Source: an uncultured Cytophagales bacterium | Lineage (GTDB): Bacteria; Bacteroidota; Bacteroidia; Cytophagales; Thermonemataceae | Direction of reading: 5' to 3' | DNA length: 64,000 nucleotides | NCBI GenBank assembly: GCA_937911505.1 | Contig: CALEMF010000076.1 | Coordinates: 81,983-145,982 of the forward strand | The notes under the pieces: model-generated | The model's database searches: none | Seen by the model: the letters and a program-made list of their open reading frames with translations, nothing else | Told to the model about the DNA's origin: nothing | Shown: positions 1 to 8,821 of the stretch, piece after piece | Layout of the letters: every line of letters begins with the position of its first letter | Position numbering within the stretch: the first letter of the stretch is position 1 | Position numbers and translations under genes: made by a program

Positions 1-537
1 GCTATCAAGTATTATCAAAGAGCCATTAGAGCCAACAGTACTTGGGATGAGGGCTGGTATGGCGTAGGTATCTGTTTGGATGCCATTGACCGCTGGCTAG
101 AGGCGCTTCATTTCCTAAGAAAAGCCAAGGAATTAGACGATAATAACGCCAATTAATGGTTGGATTTTGCAAATTTTGAAATTAAGTTTGGGCTGGTGAT
201 TAGTAGTTTGGAAGCCTATGAGCGAGCCGCCGAGCTAGCTCCTTACAACAAAGAAATCTGGTTCAACTGGTCGTACTTGTATTACGAACAGGGAAATTAC
301 GAACAAGCGGTAAACATTCTTGAAGGGATTATTGATGATATGCCCGATGAGGCTGACCTCCAGTACCGACTGGTTGCTTACTTAATAGAGGCCGGCCGCT
401 ACAAGGAGGCTTTTAATCATTTAGAAAATGCCTTGTTACTCGATTATGACCAGCATACGCTTCTCTATGAGTTTTTTACCGAGCTAGAAACCCAAAAGGC
501 ACTCTATAAGATCATAGAACAGTACAGACACGACTAG
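1..537 (+). pseudogene. TPR-repeat protein, 3' part, interrupted by in-frame TAA
   Basis: The gene enters from the left edge. Frame 1 reads helical tetratricopeptide repeats (for example YYQRAIRANSTWDEGWYGVG, then AYERAAELAPYNKEIW and QAVNILEGIIDDMPDEADL), which normally form protein-interaction scaffolds. Codon 52 of the frame (154-156) is TAA, placed exactly where a TPR helix usually carries an aromatic or polar residue before Trp. The reading frame stays open on both sides, and repeats continue to the TAG at 535-537. A TTG at 160 could start a 125-residue downstream fragment, but it would begin in the middle of a repeat. A one-base nonsense change or a sequence error is the simplest reading. 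The partner proteins are unknown. Confidence 0.8.
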
Positions 538-549
538 CAACTATCCGGC

Positions 550-1644
550 TTGAAGTATCTCATCGCTACTATTATTTGTATCATCGCTACGTTTACAGTT
601 GCCTGTGCGCAAGCACCTTCTTTTTATAAGCCCCCTGTAAAACTAGACGATGGCTGGCAAGTAAGCCACTGGAAAGATCACCAGATAGATACTACTCGTT
701 TTATCAAACTTCTAGAGCAACTTCAGAAGAATACGCATCAGATACATAGCTTCCTTCTCATTAAAGATGATCAGCTTATTGTAGAGGCGTATTATGACCA
801 ATATACGGTCAACTCGCTTCACGACCTGCGTTCTGTTACGAAAAGCATCACTACCCTGCTGATGGGAATTGCCATCGATAAAGGATTTATTGAAAGTATA
901 GACGATCCCATTTTTAAATACCTACCTGCCCTTCGACCACAAAAAGACTTTATACAGAAAAAGGAAATTACGATTAGGCATTTGCTCACTATGTCGACAG
1001 GTCTTGATTGTAACGACTGGGATAAGCAATCAAAAGGGCAAGAAGACAGGGCATACAAAAAGAAAGATTTACTACAGTATTTTATAGACCTACCTGTGGC
1101 ACATCCACCCGGTACGATAGCACAGTACTGTACTTTAGGTCAAATTTTGGCCAATGAAATTATTAGTCAAGCAGCGAATATGCCCATTGATGCCTTTGCT
1201 CAACAATACTTGTTCACGCCTTTGGGGATTACTGATGTTGAATGGCACCATACCACCAAGCGTTCAAATATTCCTCTCGCAGCTAAAAGGCTGTACCTAA
1301 CGCCCAGAGCCATGGCCAAGATAGGGCAGCTTATGCTAGACAAAGGAAAGTGGAAAGGTCAAACCATTGTATCCGCCCAATGGCTTACCCTAGCTACTAC
1401 GCCTCAGGTCAAAATCACTGGTATTGATTATGGCTTTTACTGGTGGCAGATTCCTTTTCAAGTTAATGATAAAGAGGTTGTATCAGTGGTAGCAACGGGC
1501 AATGGCGGTCAGTATATTTTTACTTTTCCGTCTCTACGTTTGGTGGTTGTCTTTACTGGGGGGGCTTATAATAAACCTGAAGATAAAGTACCTTTTAGCA
1601 TCATAAAAGAGGTGTGCCTACCAGCCTTTATGAACAAGGAGTAG
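550..1644 (+). CDS. Serine hydrolase of the beta-lactamase / class C fold
   Basis: 364 residues starting at TTG, 12 nt after the TPR frame. The N-terminus is a hydrophobic export signal ending near TVACAQA, so the product is periplasmic or lipid-anchored. The catalytic SxxK motif is Ser95-Val-Thr-Lys98 (SVTKSITTLLMG). A Tyr-x-Thr element (QYCTLGQ) stands where the family has its YxN/YxS motif, and GNGGQY near the C-terminus matches the HxG-like loop. Such proteins are esterases, D-amino-acid peptidases or beta-lactamase-like enzymes, and the substrate cannot be read from sequence. Length is usual for the family. An ATG start is not available close by, so TTG is accepted with moderate certainty. 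Confidence 0.8.
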   Translation: MKYLIATIICIIATFTVACAQAPSFYKPPVKLDDGWQVSHWKDHQIDTTRFIKLLEQLQKNTHQIHSFLLIKDDQLIVEAYYDQYTVNSLHDLRSVTKSITTLLMGIAIDKGFIESIDDPIFKYLPALRPQKDFIQKKEITIRHLLTMSTGLDCNDWDKQSKGQEDRAYKKKDLLQYFIDLPVAHPPGTIAQYCTLGQILANEIISQAANMPIDAFAQQYLFTPLGITDVEWHHTTKRSNIPLAAKRLYLTPRAMAKIGQLMLDKGKWKGQTIVSAQWLTLATTPQVKITGIDYGFYWWQIPFQVNDKEVVSVVATGNGGQYIFTFPSLRLVVVFTGGAYNKPEDKVPFSIIKEVCLPAFMNKE

Positions 1645-1760
1645 GCGCTGCTGACTTCATAATCGCTGGTAGGCAGTCATTTATTGCATAATAGTTGTGG
1701 AATTATTCGGTACTTACTTTATGTTATCTCTTCACTCGAGATAATACTCCAGTATTATAT

Positions 1761-2207
1761 ATGCGTCTTTTTTTAAATATCTATTCCACTAAATACTTTC
1801 CATTGTTGCTGATTTTTACGCAGATGGCCTGTAAAGGTACTGAGGCAACCTACAACAGAGAGCCCATCGTACCAGCTAATGCCGCGCGCATTGTTGGAAA
1901 AATAGTAAAAATAGAAGCGGCCAATCCAGATGCTCCCCAGCCTTGTCAATCTGCCCCCTGTATAGCACAAGTACGTATTGTAAAGCTGCTCAGTAAGGGA
2001 GATGTTTTTAGGGGAAACTTTAAGGTTAGCGAAAAAGTAACCATTCGCTTTGCCTATACACTACTCCCTACCGCCGACCTGATCGATAGCCTAGAAAACC
2101 ACTTGCAAGGATTACAAGAGGGAGATCGCTTTGAGGCAGAGGTAGTCTACACACTGGCAGAGAGTGCTACTACTTCTTACGTTATCCACGAGTATAGAAA
2201 ACTGTGA
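1761..2207 (+). CDS. Small putative lipoprotein, function unknown
   Basis: 148 residues from the ATG at 1761. A longer frame opens at 1695, but its first 22 residues have no signal character, while the ATG at 1761 is followed at once by MRLFLNIYS and a hydrophobic run ending in TQMAC. That resembles a weak lipoprotein signal with Cys as the first mature residue. The mature part contains a CQSAPC cysteine pair and predicted beta strands (ARIVGKIVKIEA, AQVRIVKLLSKGDVF, EKVTIRFAYTL), suggesting an OB-like or beta-sandwich fold. It is convergent with the tolC-like gene. No family was recognised. Confidence 0.6.
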   Translation: MRLFLNIYSTKYFPLLLIFTQMACKGTEATYNREPIVPANAARIVGKIVKIEAANPDAPQPCQSAPCIAQVRIVKLLSKGDVFRGNFKVSEKVTIRFAYTLLPTADLIDSLENHLQGLQEGDRFEAEVVYTLAESATTSYVIHEYRKL

Positions 2208-2261
2208 CTCACTTATCTATTGCTCTCTTAGGTTTATCAATCATTGCTGTAAGGTACTACC

Positions 2262-2287
2262 AAGATGTTTCTATAATGAAACACCTT
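2262..2287 (-). terminator. Hairpin after the efflux operon
   Basis: Arms AAGATGTTTC (2262-2271) and GAAACACCTT (2278-2287) pair on the minus strand with one G-U pair and a 6-nt loop. The hairpin lies 20 nt beyond the tolC-like stop. There is no clear U-tract, so it may end transcription weakly or only protect the 3' end. Confidence 0.4.
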
Positions 2288-2306
2288 GCTTTAAATTGAC
2301 GCTAGT

Positions 2307-3647
2307 CTACAGTTTTTTCACATAGTCACTTAGTTGACCTGAGATGTAAATCCGTTGAAGAAAGGCTTTATTTAGCTGTTCCTTTCGCTGCTTTACCTGA
2401 TTGTTAATTTTTTGAATTTCGACTTCCTGCACATTTAATTCAGCCGAAGCAAATTGTCCATTTTTTACACGTTCTTGATATAATTGAATATTTTCACTAA
2501 TAAGTTTGAGGTTGTTATCGAGTATTGCTATCTCCTGCTTCAACTGGTTTATCTCAATATTTAACTGAAGCAAATCTTTATTTTTTTGGAGTTTCAGTTC
2601 ATCTTTCTGGGTATTCACAATCGTTAGTTGTGTTCTCAATTGCTTCTCTGCATTGATTGACTTATCTGGTGAAAATAAGGATAATTCTAGCGCTAAGCCT
2701 ACATAGCTATTACCAAACCAAGTGTTATTAAGCCAAGGATTGAATACTTGACTGAATTGGTTAGCCCCTAAAAAACCTTGAAAGCCTACTCTAGGTAAAT
2801 ACTTCGTTCTTTCTGTTTTGATTTGTTGGTTGAGTAACTTCTCTTGCCTAAGCAGTTTTTGGTAATCAAAACTTGATTCCGTCTGAAAATTTACATTCGT
2901 ATTACTTGCGTCAATAATACGTGCTGGTATCTCTTGGAAATTATCCTCTAACACCCTTTCTAAGGCAATATTGGTAAGGTAATGCATATATATTTTTTCA
3001 GTTATCCCTGCTGCCAGCACTTTTTTATACTGGTTAATATTGTTATTGTGGTTTATAATGGCATTGTTTAGTTCCATTTTTAAGACTTTCCCTTCTTCAA
3101 ATCCATCGTTTAAAATTGTATACGACCGATAACTACGAACTGTATCAGCCATTGCTTCTTCTAGTTGAAATTTAAAAATGATAATGCGGCTATAAGTGTC
3201 TGCAATTTCGTAGGTCAGCTTATCTTCCGCTATCTTTAAGTCGATGCTTGCTAAAGTCTCGTTGATGTTACTTTCTTTGATACTTTTTTGAGTGGTAAAA
3301 TCAATGACGGGCTGATAGACGGAAATACCTGCATTTTGTTGCCAAGGGGTTCCAAACTGAATACCTCTTGTTTCGTCGGTAGGGATTGGGTTGAATTGTC
3401 CTACTGGCACAACCTGCGTAGGTATAATGGTATTGTATCTATAATCATAAGCTATGGAAATTTGCGGTAGATATGCCGCCTTAACAGCTACGCTTTGAAG
3501 TTTTGTCAGTAATACATCACTTTTGGCTCTATTGATGTTAGGTTGGTTAACTAAGCCTGTCTCAATGCATTCTTTCAAAGTGATTTGTGCCATTAAAGTT
3601 TGGCTAATCACTAGGTTGATTATTATGAGTATTCTTTTCATATTCAA
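2307..3647 (-). CDS. TolC-family outer-membrane efflux channel
   Basis: 446 residues with a signal peptide (MKRILIIINLVISQTLMAQ; a Met-Asn precedes it). Two long alpha-helical halves rich in Gln, Asn and Leu surround short beta segments, the TolC duplication. The ITLKECIETGLVNQPNINRAKSD opening and ELNVQEVEIQKINNQVKQ near the end are typical OEP helices. It would form the outer-membrane exit duct of the tripartite pump encoded by the same operon. It is the last gene, 11 nt after the permease gene, so it probably depends on the promoter in front of the DUF6268 gene. Confidence 0.88.
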   Translation of the reverse strand: MNMKRILIIINLVISQTLMAQITLKECIETGLVNQPNINRAKSDVLLTKLQSVAVKAAYLPQISIAYDYRYNTIIPTQVVPVGQFNPIPTDETRGIQFGTPWQQNAGISVYQPVIDFTTQKSIKESNINETLASIDLKIAEDKLTYEIADTYSRIIIFKFQLEEAMADTVRSYRSYTILNDGFEEGKVLKMELNNAIINHNNNINQYKKVLAAGITEKIYMHYLTNIALERVLEDNFQEIPARIIDASNTNVNFQTESSFDYQKLLRQEKLLNQQIKTERTKYLPRVGFQGFLGANQFSQVFNPWLNNTWFGNSYVGLALELSLFSPDKSINAEKQLRTQLTIVNTQKDELKLQKNKDLLQLNIEINQLKQEIAILDNNLKLISENIQLYQERVKNGQFASAELNVQEVEIQKINNQVKQRKEQLNKAFLQRIYISGQLSDYVKKL

Positions 3648-3658
3648 TTTTTATGGTT

Positions 3659-4792
3659 TTAAAACACAGAAGCAGGTTCAACACTATTAATTTTTTTGAT
3701 GGCGAAAAACGAACCACCTACCGAAATAAAAACGGTGATGAAAAAGAGACCTGCTACTTCTAGAAGTGAGTAATTGATTACCAGTCCTGAACGCTGAACG
3801 CCATTTTTGAAGCCCATCAAGACAAGAAATGCCAGAGAAAATCCTACTAAGGCAAAAATGACTGACTGTAATAAAATTAAGTTGCGTACATACCCATCAG
3901 TAGCGCCGATGGCTTTTAAGGTACCATAGTCTTTTATTCTATCAAGGGCGGAGGAGTACAGGGTTAAGCCAATAATGAAGAAACCACTTATAATGGCAAA
4001 AATCACCAGTGAGCCTATGCTTGTGCCAATATTTGAGGAAAAGGTAAGGAAACGAATGGTTGTCTTCTTCAGTTCTTTTGCTTCCCACGCTCTTACACCA
4101 AATATTGTCGTGTTGATACGCTTTACTACCTTGGTAAGGTCATATCCTGGTTTTACTTGAACAGCAATAGCGCTCACTTTATTGGGTGGAAAATTTCCAT
4201 AATAACGGGCTTTACTCAGGGTAGTAAAGAAAAAGGAGCCTCCAAATCCTCTTGCATTTTTGGTTTGAAGTTGAATGAAGGCTTCTTTACCATTTATTTC
4301 AATCCTTTTACCAATTTCAACATCATTTTCAAAGGTTTTCTTGTCGAAAAACTCTGCCCCAATCGCTTTGTCAAGTAACAAGTTATGCAGCTTACCTTTG
4401 TTTATCTTATACGGATTGGGCCCTCCCACAAACATGGGTGCTTTACTCCCAATGATGGTGACGGTGGCTGTTTTTCCATTTTCAAACTTTACTATACTAT
4501 TAGCAGCCACTACCGCAAAGGTATTTTCTACTCCCTCAATACTTCTTATTTCTTGTACCAGTCTTGCATCAAGCTGGGTCAGTTGATTAGCGTTTTGGGT
4601 GATGTTGTCTGTTACCCAAATCTGCCCAATATCTGCCCTTGAGTTGTCAATAATTCCACCCATTAAGCCTGTCAAAAAACCGAGAATGCCGATTTGTTGC
4701 CCAATGAGAAAAATACTTATCAAAATACCTACAACTACGCCAATACTTTTGGCCCTATCGTATTTAATGAATTTAAAGGCGGTTTTTAGCAT
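3659..4792 (-). CDS. FtsX/DevC-like ABC transporter permease
   Basis: 377 residues with four transmembrane segments: one near residues 15-40, then a large extracytoplasmic domain (about 45-250), then three near 260-290, 305-330 and 345-365. This is the MacB/FtsX permease plan. The C-terminal motif LYSSALDRIKDYGTLKAIGA is the typical coupling loop of the family that contacts the ATPase. Only the permease is encoded here, as in DevC, with the ATPase as a separate gene at 6188-6886. Spacing to the HlyD gene is 2 nt, so translation is probably coupled. The substrate is unknown. Confidence 0.85.
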   Translation of the reverse strand: MLKTAFKFIKYDRAKSIGVVVGILISIFLIGQQIGILGFLTGLMGGIIDNSRADIGQIWVTDNITQNANQLTQLDARLVQEIRSIEGVENTFAVVAANSIVKFENGKTATVTIIGSKAPMFVGGPNPYKINKGKLHNLLLDKAIGAEFFDKKTFENDVEIGKRIEINGKEAFIQLQTKNARGFGGSFFFTTLSKARYYGNFPPNKVSAIAVQVKPGYDLTKVVKRINTTIFGVRAWEAKELKKTTIRFLTFSSNIGTSIGSLVIFAIISGFFIIGLTLYSSALDRIKDYGTLKAIGATDGYVRNLILLQSVIFALVGFSLAFLVLMGFKNGVQRSGLVINYSLLEVAGLFFITVFISVGGSFFAIKKINSVEPASVF

Positions 4793-4794
4793 CG

Positions 4795-5739
4795 TTATAA
4801 CTTAATTTTACATTCAACTTTAGCATTGATAATGAGGCCTTTCTCGCTGTCTAAAGCTATTTTTACCTCTCTTACCCGCCTGTCTTCTTGTTCGTCAGAT
4901 TTTTCGGAGAACAAGGATTTCTTTTTAAGGTAGGGCGCTACTAGGGTGATTTCTCCGCTGGCAATGACCTGGTCACTTCCTGTATTTACGATCTCTACTT
5001 TTTGTCCTTTTTTTACCCTTGCACTAAATAATTCATCCACTTCTGCCCGAACAATTAAGCTCCCTTTGGGTGCAAACGCTGCGTAGGTCGCATACTGATT
5101 GATCGCTTCTCCTTTGTTTACTAACATGTTAAGTATTAGCCCATCTGAAGGTGAAAGGAGTTGCCTTTCTTTTACTTCTGCTTGGGCAGTATTTAGTAAA
5201 GCTTTCAATTCATTTACCTTGCTGACAGCAGCTTGTATCTTTACTTTTGCTTTTTGGAGGGTTATTTCTAGTATGCTTACCTCGGTAAGCAGATCGTCAT
5301 ACACCTGCTGGGTTTCTGCCCCCTTCTCTAAGAGTCTTTTGGTTTTCGTGAGTAAGCTATTCTTATGCAGAAGGTTGATTTGCACCTCTCTCAGTTGTAC
5401 TCTTTCAATGGCTATTTGCGATTGCTGGGATTGAATTTGCGTTTGAATTTCCTTCAATTTATTGCGCGCTATATCATCTTCTAAAAGTACTAGTATGTCG
5501 TTCTGTGACACTTGATCTCCTTCTTTTTTCATAACAGCCTTAACGACACCACCAGTAGGGGTAGATACCTCTATAATATCTCTTTCAGGCACTACCCGAC
5601 CTGTGGCTATAATAACATCTACCTTAACTTCTGAGGGAGCCTTTAAGGACGAAACCCTCTTATTTGCTTCTGCTTGGTCACTTTTTTGGCAGGTAGATAG
5701 TACAGCGATTACGACCAAGCTACATAGACTATTTCTCAT
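4795..5739 (-). CDS. HlyD/DevB-type periplasmic adaptor lipoprotein
   Basis: 314 residues. The N-terminus (NSLCSLVVIAVLSTCQKS) has a lipobox LSTC, so the adaptor is anchored to the inner membrane by lipid. A biotinyl-lipoyl-like half (GRVVPERDIIEVSTPTGGVV) is followed by a long coiled coil (about residues 95-200, Gln/Lys/Leu rich), the second lipoyl half (LLSPSDGLILNMLVNKGEAI) and a beta-barrel domain. This order is that of membrane-fusion proteins, which join an inner-membrane ABC permease to TolC. It sits directly between the DUF2141 gene and the permease gene with 2-nt gaps. Confidence 0.88.
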   Translation of the reverse strand: MRNSLCSLVVIAVLSTCQKSDQAEANKRVSSLKAPSEVKVDVIIATGRVVPERDIIEVSTPTGGVVKAVMKKEGDQVSQNDILVLLEDDIARNKLKEIQTQIQSQQSQIAIERVQLREVQINLLHKNSLLTKTKRLLEKGAETQQVYDDLLTEVSILEITLQKAKVKIQAAVSKVNELKALLNTAQAEVKERQLLSPSDGLILNMLVNKGEAINQYATYAAFAPKGSLIVRAEVDELFSARVKKGQKVEIVNTGSDQVIASGEITLVAPYLKKKSLFSEKSDEQEDRRVREVKIALDSEKGLIINAKVECKIKL

Positions 5740-5741
5740 AA

Positions 5742-6173
5742 TTACAGGTATTTTATAGTGATACTGATGGCACTAGATGGTTTTACAATAGAAAATGTTG
5801 AATCTTCAAAGCTTGGGGGACCAAATCTACTCTTCACATTATTTGAAGTACCTACTCCTTCTTTGGGCATCCCTAGGAAATTAGTGTCTAATTTTCTGTT
5901 CCCATTCTTATCGTGATGTGCTACCACTGCATACTTCCCTTTGGGGATGTTTTTAAGCACTAGTCGGCATTTTCCATTTTCAATTGTTCCAGAAACAGAA
6001 GCAATAGAATATTTAAAATCTTTTGGAAAGCCTTTTTCAGCTTTATATAGATAAATACTGCATTTCCCAGCGTCGGATTTAAATCCTGTAGCCTGTACAA
6101 TACATTGATTTGATTGGCCTAGTACGGTTTGTACGAAGCCCACAAGTACACATATTACCATAATCTTTTTCAT
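5742..6173 (-). CDS. DUF2141 secreted protein
   Basis: 143 residues with a signal peptide ending near VLGQSNQ. The core matches DUF2141: a beta-rich domain with the motifs GKCSIYLYKAEKGFP, IPKGKYAVVAHHDKNGNRKLD and FLGMPKEGVG. The segment HDKNGNRKLDTN resembles a Ca-binding turn, as is common in this family. Its function is unknown. Its place inside the efflux operon, 2 nt from the adaptor gene, suggests an accessory periplasmic or surface role, but that is inference from position only. Confidence 0.8.
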   Translation of the reverse strand: MKKIMVICVLVGFVQTVLGQSNQCIVQATGFKSDAGKCSIYLYKAEKGFPKDFKYSIASVSGTIENGKCRLVLKNIPKGKYAVVAHHDKNGNRKLDTNFLGMPKEGVGTSNNVKSRFGPPSFEDSTFSIVKPSSAISITIKYL

Positions 6174-6187
6174 AGTATTAAACTGAT

Positions 6188-6886
6188 TTAGTGAATAAAT
6201 TCTTCTTCTTTTGGCTCGTTTGATACGGCTCCATTATTTACATAAATGATTCGATCTGCAAACTGCTTCAACCGCAGGTCGTGCGTGACCACTGCTACCG
6301 ATTTGCTGGTTGTTGATAGCATTTTTAGCTCTTCCATCACGATGGCTACGCTTTTAATGTCTAAGGCAGCAGTGGGTTCATCACAAAGCATTAAAGAGGG
6401 GTTGGTAACGAGTGCCCTCGCGATGGCTACTCGCTGTTTTTGCCCACCACTTAGCATTTTGGGCAGGTTGCTCATTCTATCTTGCATGGTTACTTTTTTC
6501 AAGGCTTCTTTTGCCCTTTCTTTTGCTTCTTTTCGGGGAATACCCAGCAGTAAAAGCGGTTGCATAACGTTTTCTAGGGCATTTAAGGGCGCAAGTAAAT
6601 TAAAGCCTTGAAAAACAAAACCAATGTTTTTCAACCGAACTTGCGCCAACTGTCTTTGACTAAGTCCTTGTGTAGATTGCCCACAAATAGTCACCTGACC
6701 AGTAGTTGGAAAAATAACACAACCAAGCAACGAGAGTAGGGTTGTTTTACCTGAGCCTGAAGGGCCAATAATCAGTGTGAGTTCATTTTTCTTGAAATCA
6801 CAAGTGGTAGGTTGTAAGGCGGTTATTATGGTATCGCCTGTTTTATATTCTTTTGATGCGTTCGCTACGCTGGCTACAATTTCCAT
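6188..6886 (-). CDS. ABC transporter ATPase, MacB/DevA/LolD type
   Basis: 232 residues. Walker A is GPSGSGKTTLL (about residues 41-51), the Q-loop lies in NIGFVFQGFNLL, the signature is LSGGQKQRVAIARAL, Walker B is LMLCDEPTAALD, and the switch His is in VVTHDLR. Length and the NIGFVFQ motif place it in the family that powers FtsX-type permeases. It would hydrolyse ATP in the cytoplasm to drive the pump made by the permease, adaptor and TolC-like proteins of this operon. All catalytic elements are present. Confidence 0.9.
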   Translation of the reverse strand: MEIVASVANASKEYKTGDTIITALQPTTCDFKKNELTLIIGPSGSGKTTLLSLLGCVIFPTTGQVTICGQSTQGLSQRQLAQVRLKNIGFVFQGFNLLAPLNALENVMQPLLLLGIPRKEAKERAKEALKKVTMQDRMSNLPKMLSGGQKQRVAIARALVTNPSLMLCDEPTAALDIKSVAIVMEELKMLSTTSKSVAVVTHDLRLKQFADRIIYVNNGAVSNEPKEEEFIH

Positions 6887-6898
6887 AAAGTTTTTATG

Positions 6899-7804
6899 TT
6901 AAAATCTGATACTTAGCCCAGTTCTTAAAAAAACTGATTGGTTTAAATCTGTCGTCACTGATTTCACCGCTTCAAAGTCTTGGTTCATTAAATCGTAGTT
7001 TCGAACGGGCATATAGCCCAAGCAGGTGTTTAAAACGATCCTTTCAGAAACCAGATAATTGAAGGTATGCCCGACCAACACATTGATTGCACGTGTATAG
7101 CTGGTTGATGAACCATCGGGAAGTTGAAGCGATGAAGTATTATAAATCCCACCAATCACAGAGGCTGTTACCCCCCATTCAATAGCAGGTTTGGGTTTGT
7201 ACAAAAAGTTGACTCTTGGGTAGGTTACTTCAATGGTAAACCTTTGATCCTTGTAGATAAAGCCTGCTACAGGTATCACCAGGTTTCTGTTAAAGTCGTT
7301 GGTAAGTGTTACACCAAAAGACCAAGTCAGCTTTTCTTGCCCATCGGGGTTGTAGTTTACTAATACCAAACCACTTAAAAATAGACTATTTCCTAAGTTA
7401 TTGTCTTTAAAATCACTTCTCAACATTAAGCGTGGTGAAGCCAGTAACGACCACTTTGGATTCTGGAAATCATAGAGGAAAATTGAACCATATTGAATGT
7501 CATACAGGTCGGATGACAACGATGACAGTGCTGCTGGTAAATCTTGAAAATTATAACGCACCGATCGACTGTAAACAGTGTTGATCCATTTTAGCTTGGG
7601 AGAGATTTTTATGGGTGGAGCGCCTAAAGCAACCTCATAATTACGTGCTATGTTGCTTTCTCCTTCTATGTCTCTGAAATTGGTTGAAGGAGATGATTCA
7701 TAAAAAATAAATACTTTATCTGAACGGGTTTGTGCCATGTTTCTTCCACAAACCAGCACTAACAATATTTCTACAGAAAATAATATAGCTATTTTAGCTA
7801 GCAT
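6899..7804 (-). CDS. DUF6268-like outer-membrane protein
   Basis: 301 residues with a signal peptide ending around GRNMAQT. The mature chain is a string of alternating beta strands with aromatic girdle residues, ending in Phe (LSIRF), as expected of an outer-membrane beta barrel. The overall pattern fits the DUF6268 family common in Bacteroidota; this assignment is from memory of the family and not proven. It is the first gene of the efflux operon, 12 nt before the ATPase gene, and starts 123 nt from the divergent marR-like gene. Its role may be in the outer membrane next to the pump. Confidence 0.65.
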   Translation of the reverse strand: MLAKIAILFSVEILLVLVCGRNMAQTRSDKVFIFYESSPSTNFRDIEGESNIARNYEVALGAPPIKISPKLKWINTVYSRSVRYNFQDLPAALSSLSSDLYDIQYGSIFLYDFQNPKWSLLASPRLMLRSDFKDNNLGNSLFLSGLVLVNYNPDGQEKLTWSFGVTLTNDFNRNLVIPVAGFIYKDQRFTIEVTYPRVNFLYKPKPAIEWGVTASVIGGIYNTSSLQLPDGSSTSYTRAINVLVGHTFNYLVSERIVLNTCLGYMPVRNYDLMNQDFEAVKSVTTDLNQSVFLRTGLSIRF

Positions 7805-7831
7805 TTTAATACGATTTCATATTTATATTAC

Positions 7832-7857
7832 ACATATTAATACGAAAACATATTAAT
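7832..7857. promoter_or_regulatory. Candidate MarR operator between divergent genes
   Basis: ACATATTAAT occurs at 7832-7841 and again at 7848-7857, 16 bp apart start to start. Within the same block ATTAATA (7836-7842) and TATTAAT (7851-7857) form an inverted repeat with an 8-bp spacer. The position, 28-53 bp upstream of the efflux operon start and 71 bp upstream of the marR-like start, is what is expected of a MarR operator controlling both. Binding itself is inference. Confidence 0.5.
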
Positions 7858-7927
7858 CATAGATTTGTTTTACGATTATGTATTTTTTTTATAACTTTAA
7901 AACTATATCGTACTAAATACCATACTA

Positions 7928-8590
7928 ATGAAAAAAGAAATTTTAGTAGAAATTATAGAGCAATTATATATTTTCGACGCTGACTATCAGGGAGAAAGCC
8001 CTTATTCAATACAAGATTTTGTGGGGTATCTTAATGCACAGATGGGCACCAATGAGATTACTAATCGGGAAGAAAAAGGAAAAAAAGAGAAACATATTCA
8101 AGATGTACGCAGGGATAGCAACAGTGATATCTCAATCTTGATCACCCTTATGTTTCGCTATGCAAAAACATATATAAAAAAAGCCTTACAAGCGAGTTGC
8201 TTGCAAACGGTTGATGAGTTTGCTTTTCTAGTAAAACTTATGACTTTCGACAGTTTGACCAAAACTGAACTCATCAATAAGCAAGTAATGGAGAAAACCT
8301 CTGGAGTAGAGGTATTAAAGCGATTAAAAGGTAAAAAACTTATAAGAGAGTTTGCCGATAAACAGGACAAACGGAGTGTTAGGGTAGCAGTAACGGACTT
8401 GGGTAAAAAAGAGATCAACCGTGTATTACCTAATATGGCCACTGTATCTAAAATAGTTGTAGGTAACTTGTCCACAGCAGAAATAAACACCCTCTCTTAT
8501 CTCCTGAAAAAGCTAGACTTCTACCATAATGATATTTTTATGCATAAGGCTGACTTAAGTTTAGATGAAATTTTACTTCAAAACCAGTAG
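7928..8590 (+). CDS. MarR-family winged-helix regulator with N-terminal extension
   Basis: 220 residues, about 70 longer than a usual MarR. Residues 1-65 are a helical, charged extension (EKGKKEKHIQDVRRD). The MarR core follows: a dimerisation helix, a helix-turn-helix around LTKTELINKQVMEKTSGVEVLKRL, and a wing KLIREFADKQDKRSVRVAVT, whose DKRS..V sequence is typical. It is divergent from the tripartite efflux operon and is the obvious candidate repressor, relieved by a small ligand or an oxidant. The shared 123-bp gap holds paired AT-rich repeats. Confidence 0.85.
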   Translation: MKKEILVEIIEQLYIFDADYQGESPYSIQDFVGYLNAQMGTNEITNREEKGKKEKHIQDVRRDSNSDISILITLMFRYAKTYIKKALQASCLQTVDEFAFLVKLMTFDSLTKTELINKQVMEKTSGVEVLKRLKGKKLIREFADKQDKRSVRVAVTDLGKKEINRVLPNMATVSKIVVGNLSTAEINTLSYLLKKLDFYHNDIFMHKADLSLDEILLQNQ

Positions 8591-8821
8591 GAGTAATGCC
8601 ATTGCTATCACCTGACATATCTACTTTTAGGCATTAAAGAGGAATAACCTATTTTTACATTTTTATTATACAGCGTTTTCTGGCGAATTGTGAATTCTTG
8701 TACTAAATTTACTCGCTGTTTCTTAGAGAAGTGTGACCATTAGTATACTGATGTGGGGCATTCCTCTGTATGGTTAGTAAAATTTTTGAGGTAAAAAGAT
8801 CTAATTAAAATTATTGGTTAT

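Noticed and set aside
819..1058. Minus-strand frame inside the serine hydrolase gene
   Set aside because: It lies wholly within a well-supported gene and has no family sequence; same for the other opposite-strand frames over leuS, tyrS, cystathionine beta-synthase and similar genes.
2208..2306. Another gene or strong terminator between the lipoprotein and tolC-like genes
   Set aside because: Only a 10-bp hairpin with a G-U pair and no U-tract was seen; listed as a weak terminator.
8591..8821. tRNA or riboswitch before leuS (T-box-like)
   Set aside because: No T-box core, no specifier stem and no CCA-type cloverleaf seen; T-boxes are not typical of Bacteroidota.
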